Assembly (NCBI GenBank): GCA_036262075.1
Contig: DATAJO010000022.1
Location: forward strand, 124,001-188,000
Source: JACDBZ01 sp036262075
GTDB taxonomy: Bacteria > Chloroflexota > Limnocylindria > QHBO01
Length of the DNA stretch: 64,000 bases
Reading direction: 5' to 3'
Shown: positions 48,088 to 57,362 of the stretch, piece by piece
Numbering within the stretch: position 1 is the stretch's first letter
Layout of the letters: each line of letters begins with the position of its first letter
Notes under the pieces: model-generated
What the model was told of the DNA's origin: nothing
Database searches by the model: none
What the model saw: only the letters and a program-made list of their open reading frames with translations
Position numbers and translations under genes: made by a program

Positions 48088-48093
48088 TACAAT
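48088..48093 (+). promoter_or_regulatory. -10 box of the glycolytic operon
   Basis: TACAAT lies seven bases before an in-frame GTG (48101) and 16 before the ATG at 48110. If the RNA is leaderless the GTG could be used, which would add three residues to the ROK protein. Confidence 0.5.
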
Positions 48094-48109
48094 CGACGGT
48101 GTGGAAGCC

Positions 48110-49144
48110 ATGACCGAGTCCACGATCCTGGCGATCGACCTCGGTGGCTCGCAGATCCGCACCGCCCTCGTCCTGCCCGATGCCCGCGTGGCATGCCGCA
48201 TCGCCGGCCCGACCGGCACGGACGGAGCCGATGCGATCCTCGAGCGCATCGTGGCGTCGGCGACCGCCACGCTCGACCGGGCGCGCCGGGACGGGCTCCC
48301 GGCGCCCCACGCGGCCGGCGTGTCGGCCCCCGGCCCGCTGGACCCGTGGCGCGGCATCGTCCTCGACCCGCCGAACGTGCCCGGCTTCCGCAACGTGCCG
48401 ATCGTCGAGCGCGTCGCCGCCGCCATCGGCCTGCCCACCTTCCTCGAGCGCGACACGAACGTCGCCATCACCGGCGAATGGCGCTACGGCGCCGCCCGGG
48501 GCGCGCGCTGCGCCGCCTACGTCACCGTGTCGACCGGCGTCGGCGGCGGCGTCCTGCTCGACGGCGGGCTCCTGCGTGGGGCCGATGGCTTCGCCGGCGA
48601 GGTCGGCCATCTCGTCGTCGAGACCGACGGACCGCGCTGCGGCTGCGGCGGCATCGGCCACGTCGAGGCCATCGCGTCGGGGACCGCGCTGGCGCGCGAG
48701 GCGAAGGACCTCGTCGCGCGCGGCGGCTCGCCCGCGCTGGCGGCGCTCGCCGCCGAGGGCCATCCGCTCGACGCGGCGCTCGTGGCCCGGGCCGCCGACG
48801 AGGGCGACGCCGCCTGCCGGACGCTGCTCGATCGCGCCTGGGTCGCGATCGGCGCGATGTGTGCATCATTGGCAAACCTGCTCGATCCGGAGGTCATCGT
48901 CATCGGCGGCAGCATCGCCGAGCATCGCCCGCGGCTGTTCGAGGTCGCGCGGCGCGAGCTCGCGCGGCGGCAGCTGCCGGTCCTCGCCGACCGCGTGCGG
49001 ATCGAGCCTGCCGCCCTCGGCCCGGATGTCTCACTGATCGGCCTGGTGCCGATCGTCAACGCCAGAATCGGTGACCCGTCCTACGCGGACGGGTCGAGTG
49101 CGTCGCCATCGGCGACCGCAATGCAAGGAGCACGGACACCATGA
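48110..49144 (+). CDS. glk: ROK-family sugar kinase, probable glucokinase
   Basis: The product is 344 residues. The ATP-binding loop ILAIDLGGSQIRTALV opens it, TFLERDTNVAITGEWRYGAA includes the catalytic aspartate, and CAAYVTVSTGVGGGVLLDGGLL is the second phosphate loop. The ROK zinc motif is GHLVVETDGPRCGCGGIGHVEAIAS, a shorter CGCGG version. No helix-turn-helix is present, so this is a kinase rather than a repressor. Linkage to gap-pgk-eno, with an ATGA overlap into gap, favours glucose phosphorylation. Confidence 0.88.
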   Translation: MTESTILAIDLGGSQIRTALVLPDARVACRIAGPTGTDGADAILERIVASATATLDRARRDGLPAPHAAGVSAPGPLDPWRGIVLDPPNVPGFRNVPIVERVAAAIGLPTFLERDTNVAITGEWRYGAARGARCAAYVTVSTGVGGGVLLDGGLLRGADGFAGEVGHLVVETDGPRCGCGGIGHVEAIASGTALAREAKDLVARGGSPALAALAAEGHPLDAALVARAADEGDAACRTLLDRAWVAIGAMCASLANLLDPEVIVIGGSIAEHRPRLFEVARRELARRQLPVLADRVRIEPAALGPDVSLIGLVPIVNARIGDPSYADGSSASPSATAMQGARTP

Positions 49145-50151
49145 CGACCCGCATCGGCATCAACGGCTTCGGCCGCATCGGTCGCCAGACCCTCAAGGCC
49201 ATCCTCGAGCGCCATCCCGATGCGCTCGAGGTCGTCGCCATCAACGATCTCGCCGACGACGAGACGAACGCCCACCTGTTCATGTACGACTCGACGTACG
49301 GCCGCTTCGACGGCGAGGTGTCGGCGGGCGAGAACGAGATCGTCGTGAACGGCACGAGCATCAAGTCGTTCACCGAGCGCGATCCGGCGGCGCTGCCGTG
49401 GGGCGACCTCGGCGTCGACATCGTCATCGAGTCGACCGGCATCTTCACCGATGCGACGAAGGCCGCCGCCCACCGCGAGGCGGGCGCGAAGAAGGTCATC
49501 ATCTCGGCCCCGGCGAAGAACGAGGACGTCACCGTCGTCCTCGGGGTGAACGAGGACACGTACGACCCGGCCCAGCATCACATCGTCAGCAACGCGAGCT
49601 GCACGACGAACGGGCTGGCCCTGCCGGCCAAGGTGATCTTCGACGCCTTCGGCATCGAGCGCGGCCTGATGACCACGGTCCACAGCTACACGAACGACCA
49701 GAACGTGCTCGACGTGTTCCACAAGGACCTGCGCCGGGCCCGGAGCGCCGGCCAGAACATCATCCCCACCACGACCGGCGCGGCGAAGGCGCTGGCGCTC
49801 GTCATCCCCGAGCTGAAGGGCAAGTTCGACGGCTTCTCGCTGCGCGTGCCGACCCCCACGGTGAGCGTCATCGACTTCGTGGCCATCACCGAGAAGCCGG
49901 TGACCGCCGAGTCGGCGAACGAGGCGCTCCGCGCGGCCGCCGAGGGACCGATGAAGGGGCTGCTCGGCTTCACCACCGAGGAGCTGGTGAGCATGGACTT
50001 CAAGGGCGACGAGCGATCGAGCATCGTCGACGGGGCATCGACCATGGTCACCGGCGAGCACCTGCTGAAGGTCATCGCCTGGTACGACAACGAGTGGGGC
50101 TACAGCTGCCGCGTCGCCGACCTGGCGAGCTACATGGCCGAGCGGCTGTAG
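49141..50151 (+). CDS. gap: Glyceraldehyde-3-phosphate dehydrogenase
   Basis: The product is 336 residues. The NAD-binding start is TRIGINGFGRIGRQTLKAIL, and NDLADDE carries the aspartate that selects NAD over NADP. The active site SNASCTTNGLALPAKV holds the nucleophilic cysteine, and HSYTNDQNVLD the catalytic-loop region. It makes 1,3-bisphosphoglycerate for Pgk, encoded 10 bases downstream. GCAAGGAG at 49125 provides the ribosome-binding site within the 3' end of glk. Confidence 0.97.
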   Translation: MTTRIGINGFGRIGRQTLKAILERHPDALEVVAINDLADDETNAHLFMYDSTYGRFDGEVSAGENEIVVNGTSIKSFTERDPAALPWGDLGVDIVIESTGIFTDATKAAAHREAGAKKVIISAPAKNEDVTVVLGVNEDTYDPAQHHIVSNASCTTNGLALPAKVIFDAFGIERGLMTTVHSYTNDQNVLDVFHKDLRRARSAGQNIIPTTTGAAKALALVIPELKGKFDGFSLRVPTPTVSVIDFVAITEKPVTAESANEALRAAAEGPMKGLLGFTTEELVSMDFKGDERSSIVDGASTMVTGEHLLKVIAWYDNEWGYSCRVADLASYMAERL

Positions 50152-50161
50152 GCGATCGCCG

Positions 50162-51433
50162 ATGGACAAGAAGACCGTCAGGGACGTCGACGTCCGCGGC
50201 AAGCGGGTCTTCCTGCGCGCCGATCTCAACGTCCCGCTCGACGACGGCCGGATCACCGACGACACGCGGATCCGGGCCAGCCTGCCGACGATCGTCTACC
50301 TCCTCGAGCGTGGCGCATCGGTCATCCTCGCCAGCCATCTCGGCCGGCCGAAGGGCAAGGTGAACGACGCGCTGCGCCTCAAGCCGGTCGCCGATCGGCT
50401 GAGCCAGCTGCTCGGGCGCCCCGTGCGGATGACCGGCGACGCCCTCGGGCCGGGGGTCCAGGTGGCGGTCGAGAAGCTGCGGCCCGGCGACGTGCTGCTG
50501 CTCGAGAACCTCCGCTTCCACGCCGAGGAGGAGGCGAACGATCCGGAGTTCGCGAAGGCGCTGGCCTCGATGGCCGACCTGTACGTCAACGACGCGTTCG
50601 GCGCGGCGCACCGCGCCCACGCCTCGACCGAGGGCATCACCCACTACCTGCCGGCGGTGGCGGGCCTGCTCATGGAGCGCGAGGTCGACTCGCTGTCGCG
50701 CCTGCTCGATCGGCCGGCGAAGCCGTTCCACTCGGTCATCGGCGGGGCGAAGGTCTCGGGCAAGCTCGAGGTGCTCCACGCGCTCCTCGGCCGCTGCCAG
50801 GCGGTCCTGCTCGGCGGGGGCATGGCGAACACGTTCCTCGCCGCCAAGGGCGTCGCGCTCGGCAAGAGCCTCGTCGAGGAGGAGATGCTCGAGGAGGCCG
50901 CGAAGGTCATCGCCGAGGCGCGGCGCAAGCGGGTCCGGCTCATGCTGCCGGTCGACGCCGTCGTCGCGCCGCAGATCCACCATCGGGCCAAGACGAAGGT
51001 CGTCGGCCTCGACGCCATCCCGCGCGACCAGATGGTCGTCGACATCGGTCCGGCGACGGTGGCCGCCTACACCGCGCACCTCGCCAAGGCGAAGACGGTG
51101 TTCTGGAACGGGCCGATGGGCGTCTTCGAGCAGCCGCAGATGGCGGAGGGCACGAAGGCCATCGCGCGCTTCCTGGCCGACAGGGCGCAGAAGGGCGTCG
51201 TGGTGGTGGTCGGCGGCGGCGACTCGGTGGCCGCGGTCGAGCAGCTCGGGCTGGCCGACAAGATGACCCACGTGAGCACCGGGGGCGGCGCGTCGCTCGA
51301 GTTCCTCGAGGGCAAGACGCTGCCCGGCATCGCGGCGCTCCTGCCGCGCGACGCGGAGCCCACGGCGCCGAAGGCCGCGAGGACGCCGGCCCGAACGCCG
51401 GCGAAGGCTCCCGCCAGGAAGGGGAAGGCATGA
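50162..51433 (+). CDS. pgk: Phosphoglycerate kinase
   Basis: The product is 423 residues. RVFLRADLNVPLDDGRITDDTR, the substrate-binding ILASHLGRPKGK and the VGGGDSVAAVEQLG nucleotide-binding loop are intact. The normal protein ends near GIAALLP, and here about 30 further residues form a basic Ala/Pro/Lys tail (TPARTPAKAPARKGKA). The tail has no known role. The stop overlaps the eno start (ATGA). Confidence 0.96.
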   Translation: MDKKTVRDVDVRGKRVFLRADLNVPLDDGRITDDTRIRASLPTIVYLLERGASVILASHLGRPKGKVNDALRLKPVADRLSQLLGRPVRMTGDALGPGVQVAVEKLRPGDVLLLENLRFHAEEEANDPEFAKALASMADLYVNDAFGAAHRAHASTEGITHYLPAVAGLLMEREVDSLSRLLDRPAKPFHSVIGGAKVSGKLEVLHALLGRCQAVLLGGGMANTFLAAKGVALGKSLVEEEMLEEAAKVIAEARRKRVRLMLPVDAVVAPQIHHRAKTKVVGLDAIPRDQMVVDIGPATVAAYTAHLAKAKTVFWNGPMGVFEQPQMAEGTKAIARFLADRAQKGVVVVVGGGDSVAAVEQLGLADKMTHVSTGGGASLEFLEGKTLPGIAALLPRDAEPTAPKAARTPARTPAKAPARKGKA

Positions 51434-52719
51434 CCGCGCTCATCGAGGACGTCATCGGCAGGGAGATCCTCGACTCCCGGGGCAACCCGACCGTCGAGGT
51501 CGACGTGTTCCTCGACGACGGCTCGGTCGGGACGGCGATGGTGCCGTCCGGCGCCTCGACCGGCGCCCACGAGGCCGTCGAGCTCCGCGACGGCGACGCC
51601 GAGCGCTACGGCGGGAAGGGCGTGCTCACCGCGGTGCGGCACGTGAACGAGACGATCCGGCCGGAGCTGACCGGCATCGACGCCCTCGACCAGGTCTCGC
51701 TCGACCGGCTCCTCGTCGAGCTCGACGGCACGCCGAACAAGTCGAAGCTCGGCGCCAACGCGCTGCTCGGGGTCAGCCTGGCCGTGGCCCATGCCGCCGC
51801 CGAGTCCGTCGGCCTGCCGCTGTACCGCTACCTTGGCGGGGCCGGCGCCCGCACCCTGCCGGTGCCGCTGGTGAACATCCTCAACGGCGGCAAGCACGCG
51901 GTCGACTCGACCGACTTCCAGGAGTTCATGATCGCGCCGCTCGGCGCGCCCTCGTTCCGCGAGGCCCTGCGCTGGGCGGCCGAGACGTTCCACGCGCTCG
52001 GCACGCTCCTCCACGAGCAGGGGCTGACGACGACGGTCGGTGACGAGGGCGGCTACGCCCCGAGCCTCGGCTCGAACGAGGACGCCATCGCCGCGGTCAT
52101 GACCGCCATCGAGCGCGCCGGCTACCAGCCCGGCGAGCAGATCGCCATCGCCCTCGACCCGGCGACGACCGAGCTGTTCTCCGACGGCCGATACACCCTG
52201 GCGCGCGAGGACCGCACGCTGACCTCGGCCGAGCTCGTCGACTTCTGGGCCGATTGGGCCGATCGCTACCCGATCGTCAGCATCGAGGACGGCCTGGCCG
52301 AGGACGACTGGAGCGGCTGGGCCGAGCTCACCGCCCGCCTCGGGGAGCGGGTCCAGCTCGTCGGCGACGACCTGCTGGTGACGAACACGGCGCGCCTCGA
52401 GCGCGCGATCCGCGAGCGCGCCGCCAACAGCATCCTCGTGAAGCTCAACCAGATCGGCACGCTGACCGAGACGATCGAGGCGGTCGAGATGGCCCAGCGC
52501 GCCGGCTGGACGGCGATCATCAGCCATCGCTCGGGCGAGACCGAGGACACGACGATCGCCGACCTCGTGGTGGCGCTCAACACCGGGCAGATCAAGACCG
52601 GCTCCACGAGTCGGGGCGAGCGGACGGCGAAGTACAACCGCCTCCTCCGGATCGAGGAGGAGCTGGCCGATGCCGCGGTCTACCCGGGCCGATCGGCGTT
52701 CGCCGCCAGCCGCGCCTGA
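51430..52719 (+). CDS. eno: Enolase
   Basis: The product is 429 residues. IGREILDSRGNPTVEVDVFL starts it, SGASTGAHEAVELRDGD is the mobile substrate loop, and SIEDGLAEDDWSGW and LVGDDLLVTN carry the magnesium ligands. The catalytic lysine lies in ILVKLNQIGTLTET, and the final ISHRSGETEDTTIADLVVA is canonical. It ends the glk-gap-pgk-eno operon and is followed by a strong terminator. The grouping gives a compact lower-glycolysis unit without tpi. Confidence 0.97.
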   Translation: MTALIEDVIGREILDSRGNPTVEVDVFLDDGSVGTAMVPSGASTGAHEAVELRDGDAERYGGKGVLTAVRHVNETIRPELTGIDALDQVSLDRLLVELDGTPNKSKLGANALLGVSLAVAHAAAESVGLPLYRYLGGAGARTLPVPLVNILNGGKHAVDSTDFQEFMIAPLGAPSFREALRWAAETFHALGTLLHEQGLTTTVGDEGGYAPSLGSNEDAIAAVMTAIERAGYQPGEQIAIALDPATTELFSDGRYTLAREDRTLTSAELVDFWADWADRYPIVSIEDGLAEDDWSGWAELTARLGERVQLVGDDLLVTNTARLERAIRERAANSILVKLNQIGTLTETIEAVEMAQRAGWTAIISHRSGETEDTTIADLVVALNTGQIKTGSTSRGERTAKYNRLLRIEEELADAAVYPGRSAFAASRA

Positions 52720-52734
52720 CCGCCGCCGGATAGC

Positions 52735-52765
52735 CGACGACCCCGGCCGCTGGCCGGGGTCGTCG
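52735..52765. terminator. Bidirectional terminator between eno and rpsT
   Basis: CGACGACCCCGGCC and GGCCGGGGTCGTCG form a perfect 14-bp stem with a three-base loop, between two convergent genes. It is among the strongest hairpins in the window. Confidence 0.85.
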
Positions 52766-52785
52766 AGTCTGCGGTCGTCGAGCCG

Positions 52786-53307
52786 TCAGGACTCGTCGGT
52801 CTCCTTCGTCTTTGCGCGGCGCCGGGCGGCGGCCGCGTCGCGGCTGGCACGAGTGACGGCGACCTTCGCCTTGCCGGCAGCGGTGCGCGGTCGATCGGCG
52901 GCCTTGCCGGCGGCGGCCTTCGAGGCCTTGGCGGCGGCGACCTTCTTGCGCTGCGCGGTCTTGCTGGCCGTGGTCCGCTTCTTCGCGGTCGCGGTGGCGG
53001 CCTCGACGTCGTCGAGGAGGTGCGCGGCGTTGACCTTGGCCATGAGCCGGCTCTTGCGCCGCGCGGCCTGGTTCGGGTGGATGATGCCCTTCTCCGCGGC
53101 CTTGTCGAGCGTGCTGATCGCCGCGGTGACGGCCGCGGGGCCGTCGCCCTCGACACGGCCGAGCGCGATCTCGGAGGCGCGCTGCACGAGCGTCTTCGCC
53201 GTGCTCCGCGTGCGGCGGTTCACCACACGGCGGCGGAGCGCCTGGCGCACGCGCTTCAGGGCGGAGGGCGTGCGCGCGCCCTTCCAGGTTCGGGCTGTTC
53301 TTGCCAC
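52786..53307 (-). CDS. rpsT: 30S ribosomal protein S20 with a long C-terminal extension
   Basis: The product is 173 residues, about twice the usual 85-90. The first ~85 are S20: RTPSALKRVRQALRRRVVNR, TAKTLVQRASEIALGR, then the helix TLDKAAEKGIIHPNQAARRKSRLMAKVN. The remainder, after DDVEAATATA, is a Lys/Ala/Arg-rich histone-like tail. The GTG at 53307 is chosen because GAGGA lies six bases upstream and the preceding residues do not fit S20. It is transcribed alone from its own TATACT box. Confidence 0.93.
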   Translation of the reverse strand: MARTARTWKGARTPSALKRVRQALRRRVVNRRTRSTAKTLVQRASEIALGRVEGDGPAAVTAAISTLDKAAEKGIIHPNQAARRKSRLMAKVNAAHLLDDVEAATATAKKRTTASKTAQRKKVAAAKASKAAAGKAADRPRTAAGKAKVAVTRASRDAAAARRRAKTKETDES

Positions 53308-53373
53308 GTAGGTCCTCAGCTGGTGTTGAACGGCACGGTCTGACGGCACTCACGAGAGGCCGCGGGAGGCGGG

Positions 53374-53379
53374 AGTATA
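53374..53379 (-). promoter_or_regulatory. -10 box of rpsT
   Basis: TATACT (minus strand) lies 66 bases upstream of the GTG, in a short AT-rich patch. The leader has room for autoregulation by S20, which is known in other bacteria. Confidence 0.55.
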
Positions 53380-53575
53380 GCATACGGCCATCCCATCGGG
53401 CCACTCGACAGATGGGCCCGCAGCGGTGACAATCGCCCGCGAGCGACCGGCGAGCCCGAGTTCGGTCGCCGCTGCACGGAGACGAGATCGAGGGGACCCG
53501 CAACAGCTGCCAGAGCCGCTTCCGCTGCGCAGCGCGTGCAACGCGCCGCGGACGTCGTGCGTCCCTCCACCGCCC

Positions 53576-55462
53576 ATGACCACCTCCACGCTCAGCAACC
53601 GCATCGGCCTGCGGTTCGGACCTCCTCCGTGGCGCCGCTCCTTCCTCGCCGGCTTCCTCGTCACCATGCTCGTCGGGCTCGCGGCGCTCACCGCCACCTC
53701 GGCCGCCGTCGGGATGACCACCGGCGGATCGGTCATGCCCGGCGTGTCGGTCGGCGGCATCAGCCTGGCCGGCCTCGACCGCGAGGCGGCACGGCAGCGC
53801 CTGCTCGAGGAGCTTCCTTCGCTGAGCGCCGGCAGCGCGACGATCGTCGCCGATGGCGTCGAGACCGCCATCCCGTTCGCCGACCTCGGTCGCGGGTACG
53901 AGACCGACGTCATGCTCGACGCCGCCTTCGCCATCGGTCGGGGCGGCGATCCCCTGACCGATGGGCTCGGGCGGCTCCGCGCCATCGTGCGCCCGACCTC
54001 GCTGCCGGTCGTCGTCCACGCCTACGACCCGGCGGCCCTCGACGCCGCGGCCGCCGGCGTCGCTCGCGCCGTGACCGAGCACCCGCGCGAGGCCCACGTC
54101 GTGACCCCCGGCTACGAGGTCGCGCCGGCCAGCGACGGGCGCGTCCTGACCGCCGATGCCGTGCGCGAGGCGCTCGCCGCTCCGCTGGCCACCACCAGCG
54201 CCGACGACATCCGCATCGCGCTCGAGACGAGCGTGGTCGAGCCGATCGTCAGCACGGAGGAGGCGACCGCGGCCGCCGAGGCCGCCCGCGCCGCCACCGC
54301 CCGCGGGTTCACGTTCAGCATTCCTGGCGCCGATGGGGACGAGATGCCGCTGGCGGTGTCGGCCGAGACGATCGCCTCCTGGATCACGTTCGGCCCGCAG
54401 GGCAGCGACGACTACGCCATGCGCATCGACCGCGTCGCCGCCGAGCGCTGGATGGCCGGCCTCGCCGCGCACGTCGATCGCGAGCCGGTCGACGCCCAGT
54501 TCAGCGTCGCCGGCTCGGGCCTGGGTGCCGTCATTCCCGCCGTCGACGGCCGCGTCCTGAACGTCACCGCCAGCACCGACGGCATCCTCGACGCCCTCGC
54601 GGCGCGGGTCGCGGGCAGCGACGCGACGAGCCTCGACCTGACGGTCGACGTCAGCGAGCCCGGCTTCACCACGGCCGAGGCGGAGGAGATCCTGCCGCAG
54701 ATGCGGATGGTGTCGTCGTGGACGACGCACTACGTCCCCGGCGACGGCAACGGCTTCGGCAACAACATCAGCATCCCGGCCTGGGACCTCGACGGCTACA
54801 CCATCGCCCCGGGCGAGTGGTTCAGCTTCTGGGGCGGCATCGGCCCGGTGACCGTCGATCGCGGCTACCGCTACGGCGGCGCGATCATCAACGGCCGCAG
54901 CGTGCCGAACGGCGCCCTGGCGGGTGGCATCTGCTCGACCTCGACCACGCTGTTCAACGCGGCCATGCGCTTCGGCCTCGAGATCGGCGAGCGGGAGAAC
55001 CACTACTACTACATCGACCGCTACCCGACCGGGCTGGACGCCACGGTGGCCATCGTCAACGACGACGTCACCGACATGACGTTCCGCAACGACACCGAGC
55101 ACCCGATCGTCATCCGCGGCTTCGGGACGCCGGGCCAGGTCACGTTCCAGCTGTGGAGCGTGCCGAACGGCCGGACCGTGGCGCTGAGCGACCCGATCAT
55201 CAGCGACCGCCGCTCGGCGATCGAGACGACGCAGCTCGACCCGAGCATGGCGCCCGGCACCGCGCGCCGTGTCGAGTTCCCGCACAACGGCTTCAACGTC
55301 AGCGTGTCGCGCACGGTGTACGCGCCGGACGGCACGGTCCTCCACCAGAACACCTGGTTCAGCGACTACCGCGCGGTGAACGGCATCACCCTCGTCGGTC
55401 CGACCCCGGCGGCCCCGCCGCCGGACGACGACGATGACGACGACGAGGAGCCCGCGCCGTAG
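53576..55462 (+). CDS. VanW-family protein with peptidoglycan-binding-like repeats
   Basis: The product is 628 residues. A basic N-terminus and one membrane helix (FLAGFLVTMLVGLAALTATS) anchor it with the bulk outside. Two PG_binding_4-type segments follow (GVSVGGISLAGLDREAARQR and a later degenerate one). The VanW domain (about residues 370-570) has NNISIPAWDLDGYTIAPGEWF, NGALAGGICSTSTTLFNAA and the tail. It ends in an acidic run of seven Asp. These proteins are tied to the cell wall; the VanW function is unknown. It lies between rpsT and lepA. Confidence 0.88.
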   Translation: MTTSTLSNRIGLRFGPPPWRRSFLAGFLVTMLVGLAALTATSAAVGMTTGGSVMPGVSVGGISLAGLDREAARQRLLEELPSLSAGSATIVADGVETAIPFADLGRGYETDVMLDAAFAIGRGGDPLTDGLGRLRAIVRPTSLPVVVHAYDPAALDAAAAGVARAVTEHPREAHVVTPGYEVAPASDGRVLTADAVREALAAPLATTSADDIRIALETSVVEPIVSTEEATAAAEAARAATARGFTFSIPGADGDEMPLAVSAETIASWITFGPQGSDDYAMRIDRVAAERWMAGLAAHVDREPVDAQFSVAGSGLGAVIPAVDGRVLNVTASTDGILDALAARVAGSDATSLDLTVDVSEPGFTTAEAEEILPQMRMVSSWTTHYVPGDGNGFGNNISIPAWDLDGYTIAPGEWFSFWGGIGPVTVDRGYRYGGAIINGRSVPNGALAGGICSTSTTLFNAAMRFGLEIGERENHYYYIDRYPTGLDATVAIVNDDVTDMTFRNDTEHPIVIRGFGTPGQVTFQLWSVPNGRTVALSDPIISDRRSAIETTQLDPSMAPGTARRVEFPHNGFNVSVSRTVYAPDGTVLHQNTWFSDYRAVNGITLVGPTPAAPPPDDDDDDDEEPAP

Positions 55463-55491
55463 GGCATCCGGGACGACGCGCCGCGCTCCGC

Positions 55492-55497
55492 TAGACT
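55492..55497 (+). promoter_or_regulatory. -10 box of lepA
   Basis: TAGACT lies seven bases before the GTG at 55505, so the message would begin at or next to the start codon. The sequence CGCTAGACTCCG matches the carA promoter almost exactly. Confidence 0.6.
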
Positions 55498-55504
55498 CCG
55501 GCGG

Positions 55505-57319
55505 GTGATCCCCCCGGAGCGCATCCGCAACTTCAGCATCGTCGCGCACATCGACCACGGGAAGTCGACCCTGGCCGATCGGCTGCTCGAGGCGACGCAT
55601 ACCATCGACAAGCGCCAGATGACCTCGCAGGTCCTCGATTCGATGGACCTCGAGCGCGAGAAGGGCATCACCATCAAGGCGCGCGCCGTGCGGCTCCACT
55701 ACGACGCCGGCGACGGCCAGACGTACGCGCTCAACCTCATCGACACGCCCGGCCACGTCGACTTCACGTACGAGGTGAGCCGATCCCTCCAGGCCTGCGA
55801 GGGGGCGATCCTGGTCGTCGACGCCAGCCAGGGGATCGAGGCCCAGACGCTCGCCAACGTCCACCTGGCGCTGGCGCAGAACCTCGCCATCATCCCGGTC
55901 ATCAACAAGATCGACCTGCCCTCGGCCGACCCGGAGATGGTCATGGCCGAGCTGGAGGAGACGCTCGCCATCCCGCGCGAGGAGGTCATCCTCGCCTCGG
56001 CCAAGGAGGGGATCGGCGTGCCGGAGATCCTCGAGGCCATCGTGGCGCGGGTCCCGCCGCCGAAGGCGGACGCATCGGCTCCGTTGCGGGCGCTCGTGTT
56101 CGACAGCCACTACGACCCGTACAAGGGCGTGGTCGCCTACGTGCGGCTCGCGTCGGGGACGCTCCACGATCACGACCGGACCCGGTTCATGGCCACCGGC
56201 GCCGAATCGGAGATCCTCGAGCTCGGCTACTTCCGACCCCAGCCGGTGCCGACGAAGCGGCTCGTGGCCGGCGAGGTCGGCTACGTGGCGACCGGCCTGA
56301 AGAGCATCCGCGACGCGCAGGTCGGCGACACCCTGACCTCGGCCGCCCGACCGGCCGATGCCCCCCTGCCCGGCTACCAGGAGCCGCTGCCGCTCGTGTT
56401 CGCCGGCATCTACCCGGTCCGCGGCGACGACTATCCCGAGCTGCGCGACGCGCTCGACAGGCTCCACCTCAACGACGCCGGCTTCGTGTACGAGCCGGAG
56501 TCGTCGGCCGCGCTCGGCTTCGGGTTCCGCTGCGGCTTCCTCGGCCTGCTCCACATGGAGATCGTCCAGGAGCGGCTCGAGCGCGAGTTCGACCTCGACC
56601 TCATCGCCTCGGCGCCGAGCGTCGAGTACCGGGTCAAGCTCCACCATCGCGACGAGGAGATCGTCGTCGACAACCCGGCCAAGATGCCGAACGTCGGCGA
56701 GATCGAGCAGATCAGCGAGCCGTGGGTGGCGGTGCAGGTCATCACCCCGACCGAGTACATCGGCCCGCTCATGGAGCTCGCCACGAGCCGGCGCGGCGAG
56801 TTCCAGAACATGGAGTACCTCGACCCGAATCGGGTGAACCTCCATTTCGAGATGCCGCTCGGCGAGCTGATCATCGACTTCTACGACCAGCTGAAGAGCC
56901 GATCCAGCGGGTACGCCAGCCTCGACTACACGTACATCGGCTACCGGCCGGGCGACCTCGTCAAGCTCGACGTGCTCGTCGCCGGCGAGCCGGTCGACGC
57001 GCTCAGCCTCATCGTCCATCGGTCGAACGCGTACCGGGCCGGCAAGGCGCTGGTCGAGAAGCTCAAGGAGCTCATCCCGCGCCAGATGTTCGAAGTGCCG
57101 GTCCAGGCCGCCATCGGCTCGCATATCATCTCGCGCGAGACCATCCGGGCCATGCGCAAGAACGTCATCGCCAAGTGCTACGGCGGGGACGTGACGCGCA
57201 AGCGGAAGCTGCTCGAGAAGCAGAAGGAAGGGAAGCAGCGCATGAAGCGGGTCGGTTCGGTCGAGATCCCGCAGGACGCCTTCCTGGCGGTGCTGCGCAT
57301 GAACGAGGGCACGTCGTGA
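55505..57319 (+). CDS. lepA: Elongation factor 4 (LepA)
   Basis: The product is 604 residues, standard length. GTPase motifs are FSIVAHIDHGKSTLADRL, DTPGHVDFTYEVSRSL and PVINKIDLPSADPE. The G2-like and EF-G domain V-like regions follow, and the EF4-specific C-terminal domain has KAGKALVEKLKELIPRQMF-type sequence and ends in KQKEGKQRMKRVG. EF4 acts on stalled or mistranslocated ribosomes. The start is a GTG close to the -10 box. The position beside rpsT and hemW-hrcA is conserved in many Gram-positive-type bacteria. Confidence 0.97.
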   Translation: MIPPERIRNFSIVAHIDHGKSTLADRLLEATHTIDKRQMTSQVLDSMDLEREKGITIKARAVRLHYDAGDGQTYALNLIDTPGHVDFTYEVSRSLQACEGAILVVDASQGIEAQTLANVHLALAQNLAIIPVINKIDLPSADPEMVMAELEETLAIPREEVILASAKEGIGVPEILEAIVARVPPPKADASAPLRALVFDSHYDPYKGVVAYVRLASGTLHDHDRTRFMATGAESEILELGYFRPQPVPTKRLVAGEVGYVATGLKSIRDAQVGDTLTSAARPADAPLPGYQEPLPLVFAGIYPVRGDDYPELRDALDRLHLNDAGFVYEPESSAALGFGFRCGFLGLLHMEIVQERLEREFDLDLIASAPSVEYRVKLHHRDEEIVVDNPAKMPNVGEIEQISEPWVAVQVITPTEYIGPLMELATSRRGEFQNMEYLDPNRVNLHFEMPLGELIIDFYDQLKSRSSGYASLDYTYIGYRPGDLVKLDVLVAGEPVDALSLIVHRSNAYRAGKALVEKLKELIPRQMFEVPVQAAIGSHIISRETIRAMRKNVIAKCYGGDVTRKRKLLEKQKEGKQRMKRVGSVEIPQDAFLAVLRMNEGTS

Positions 57320-57362
57320 GCGTGAGCCGATGCGGCCGCGCCGGGCCGAGGGTGCCCCGGCG

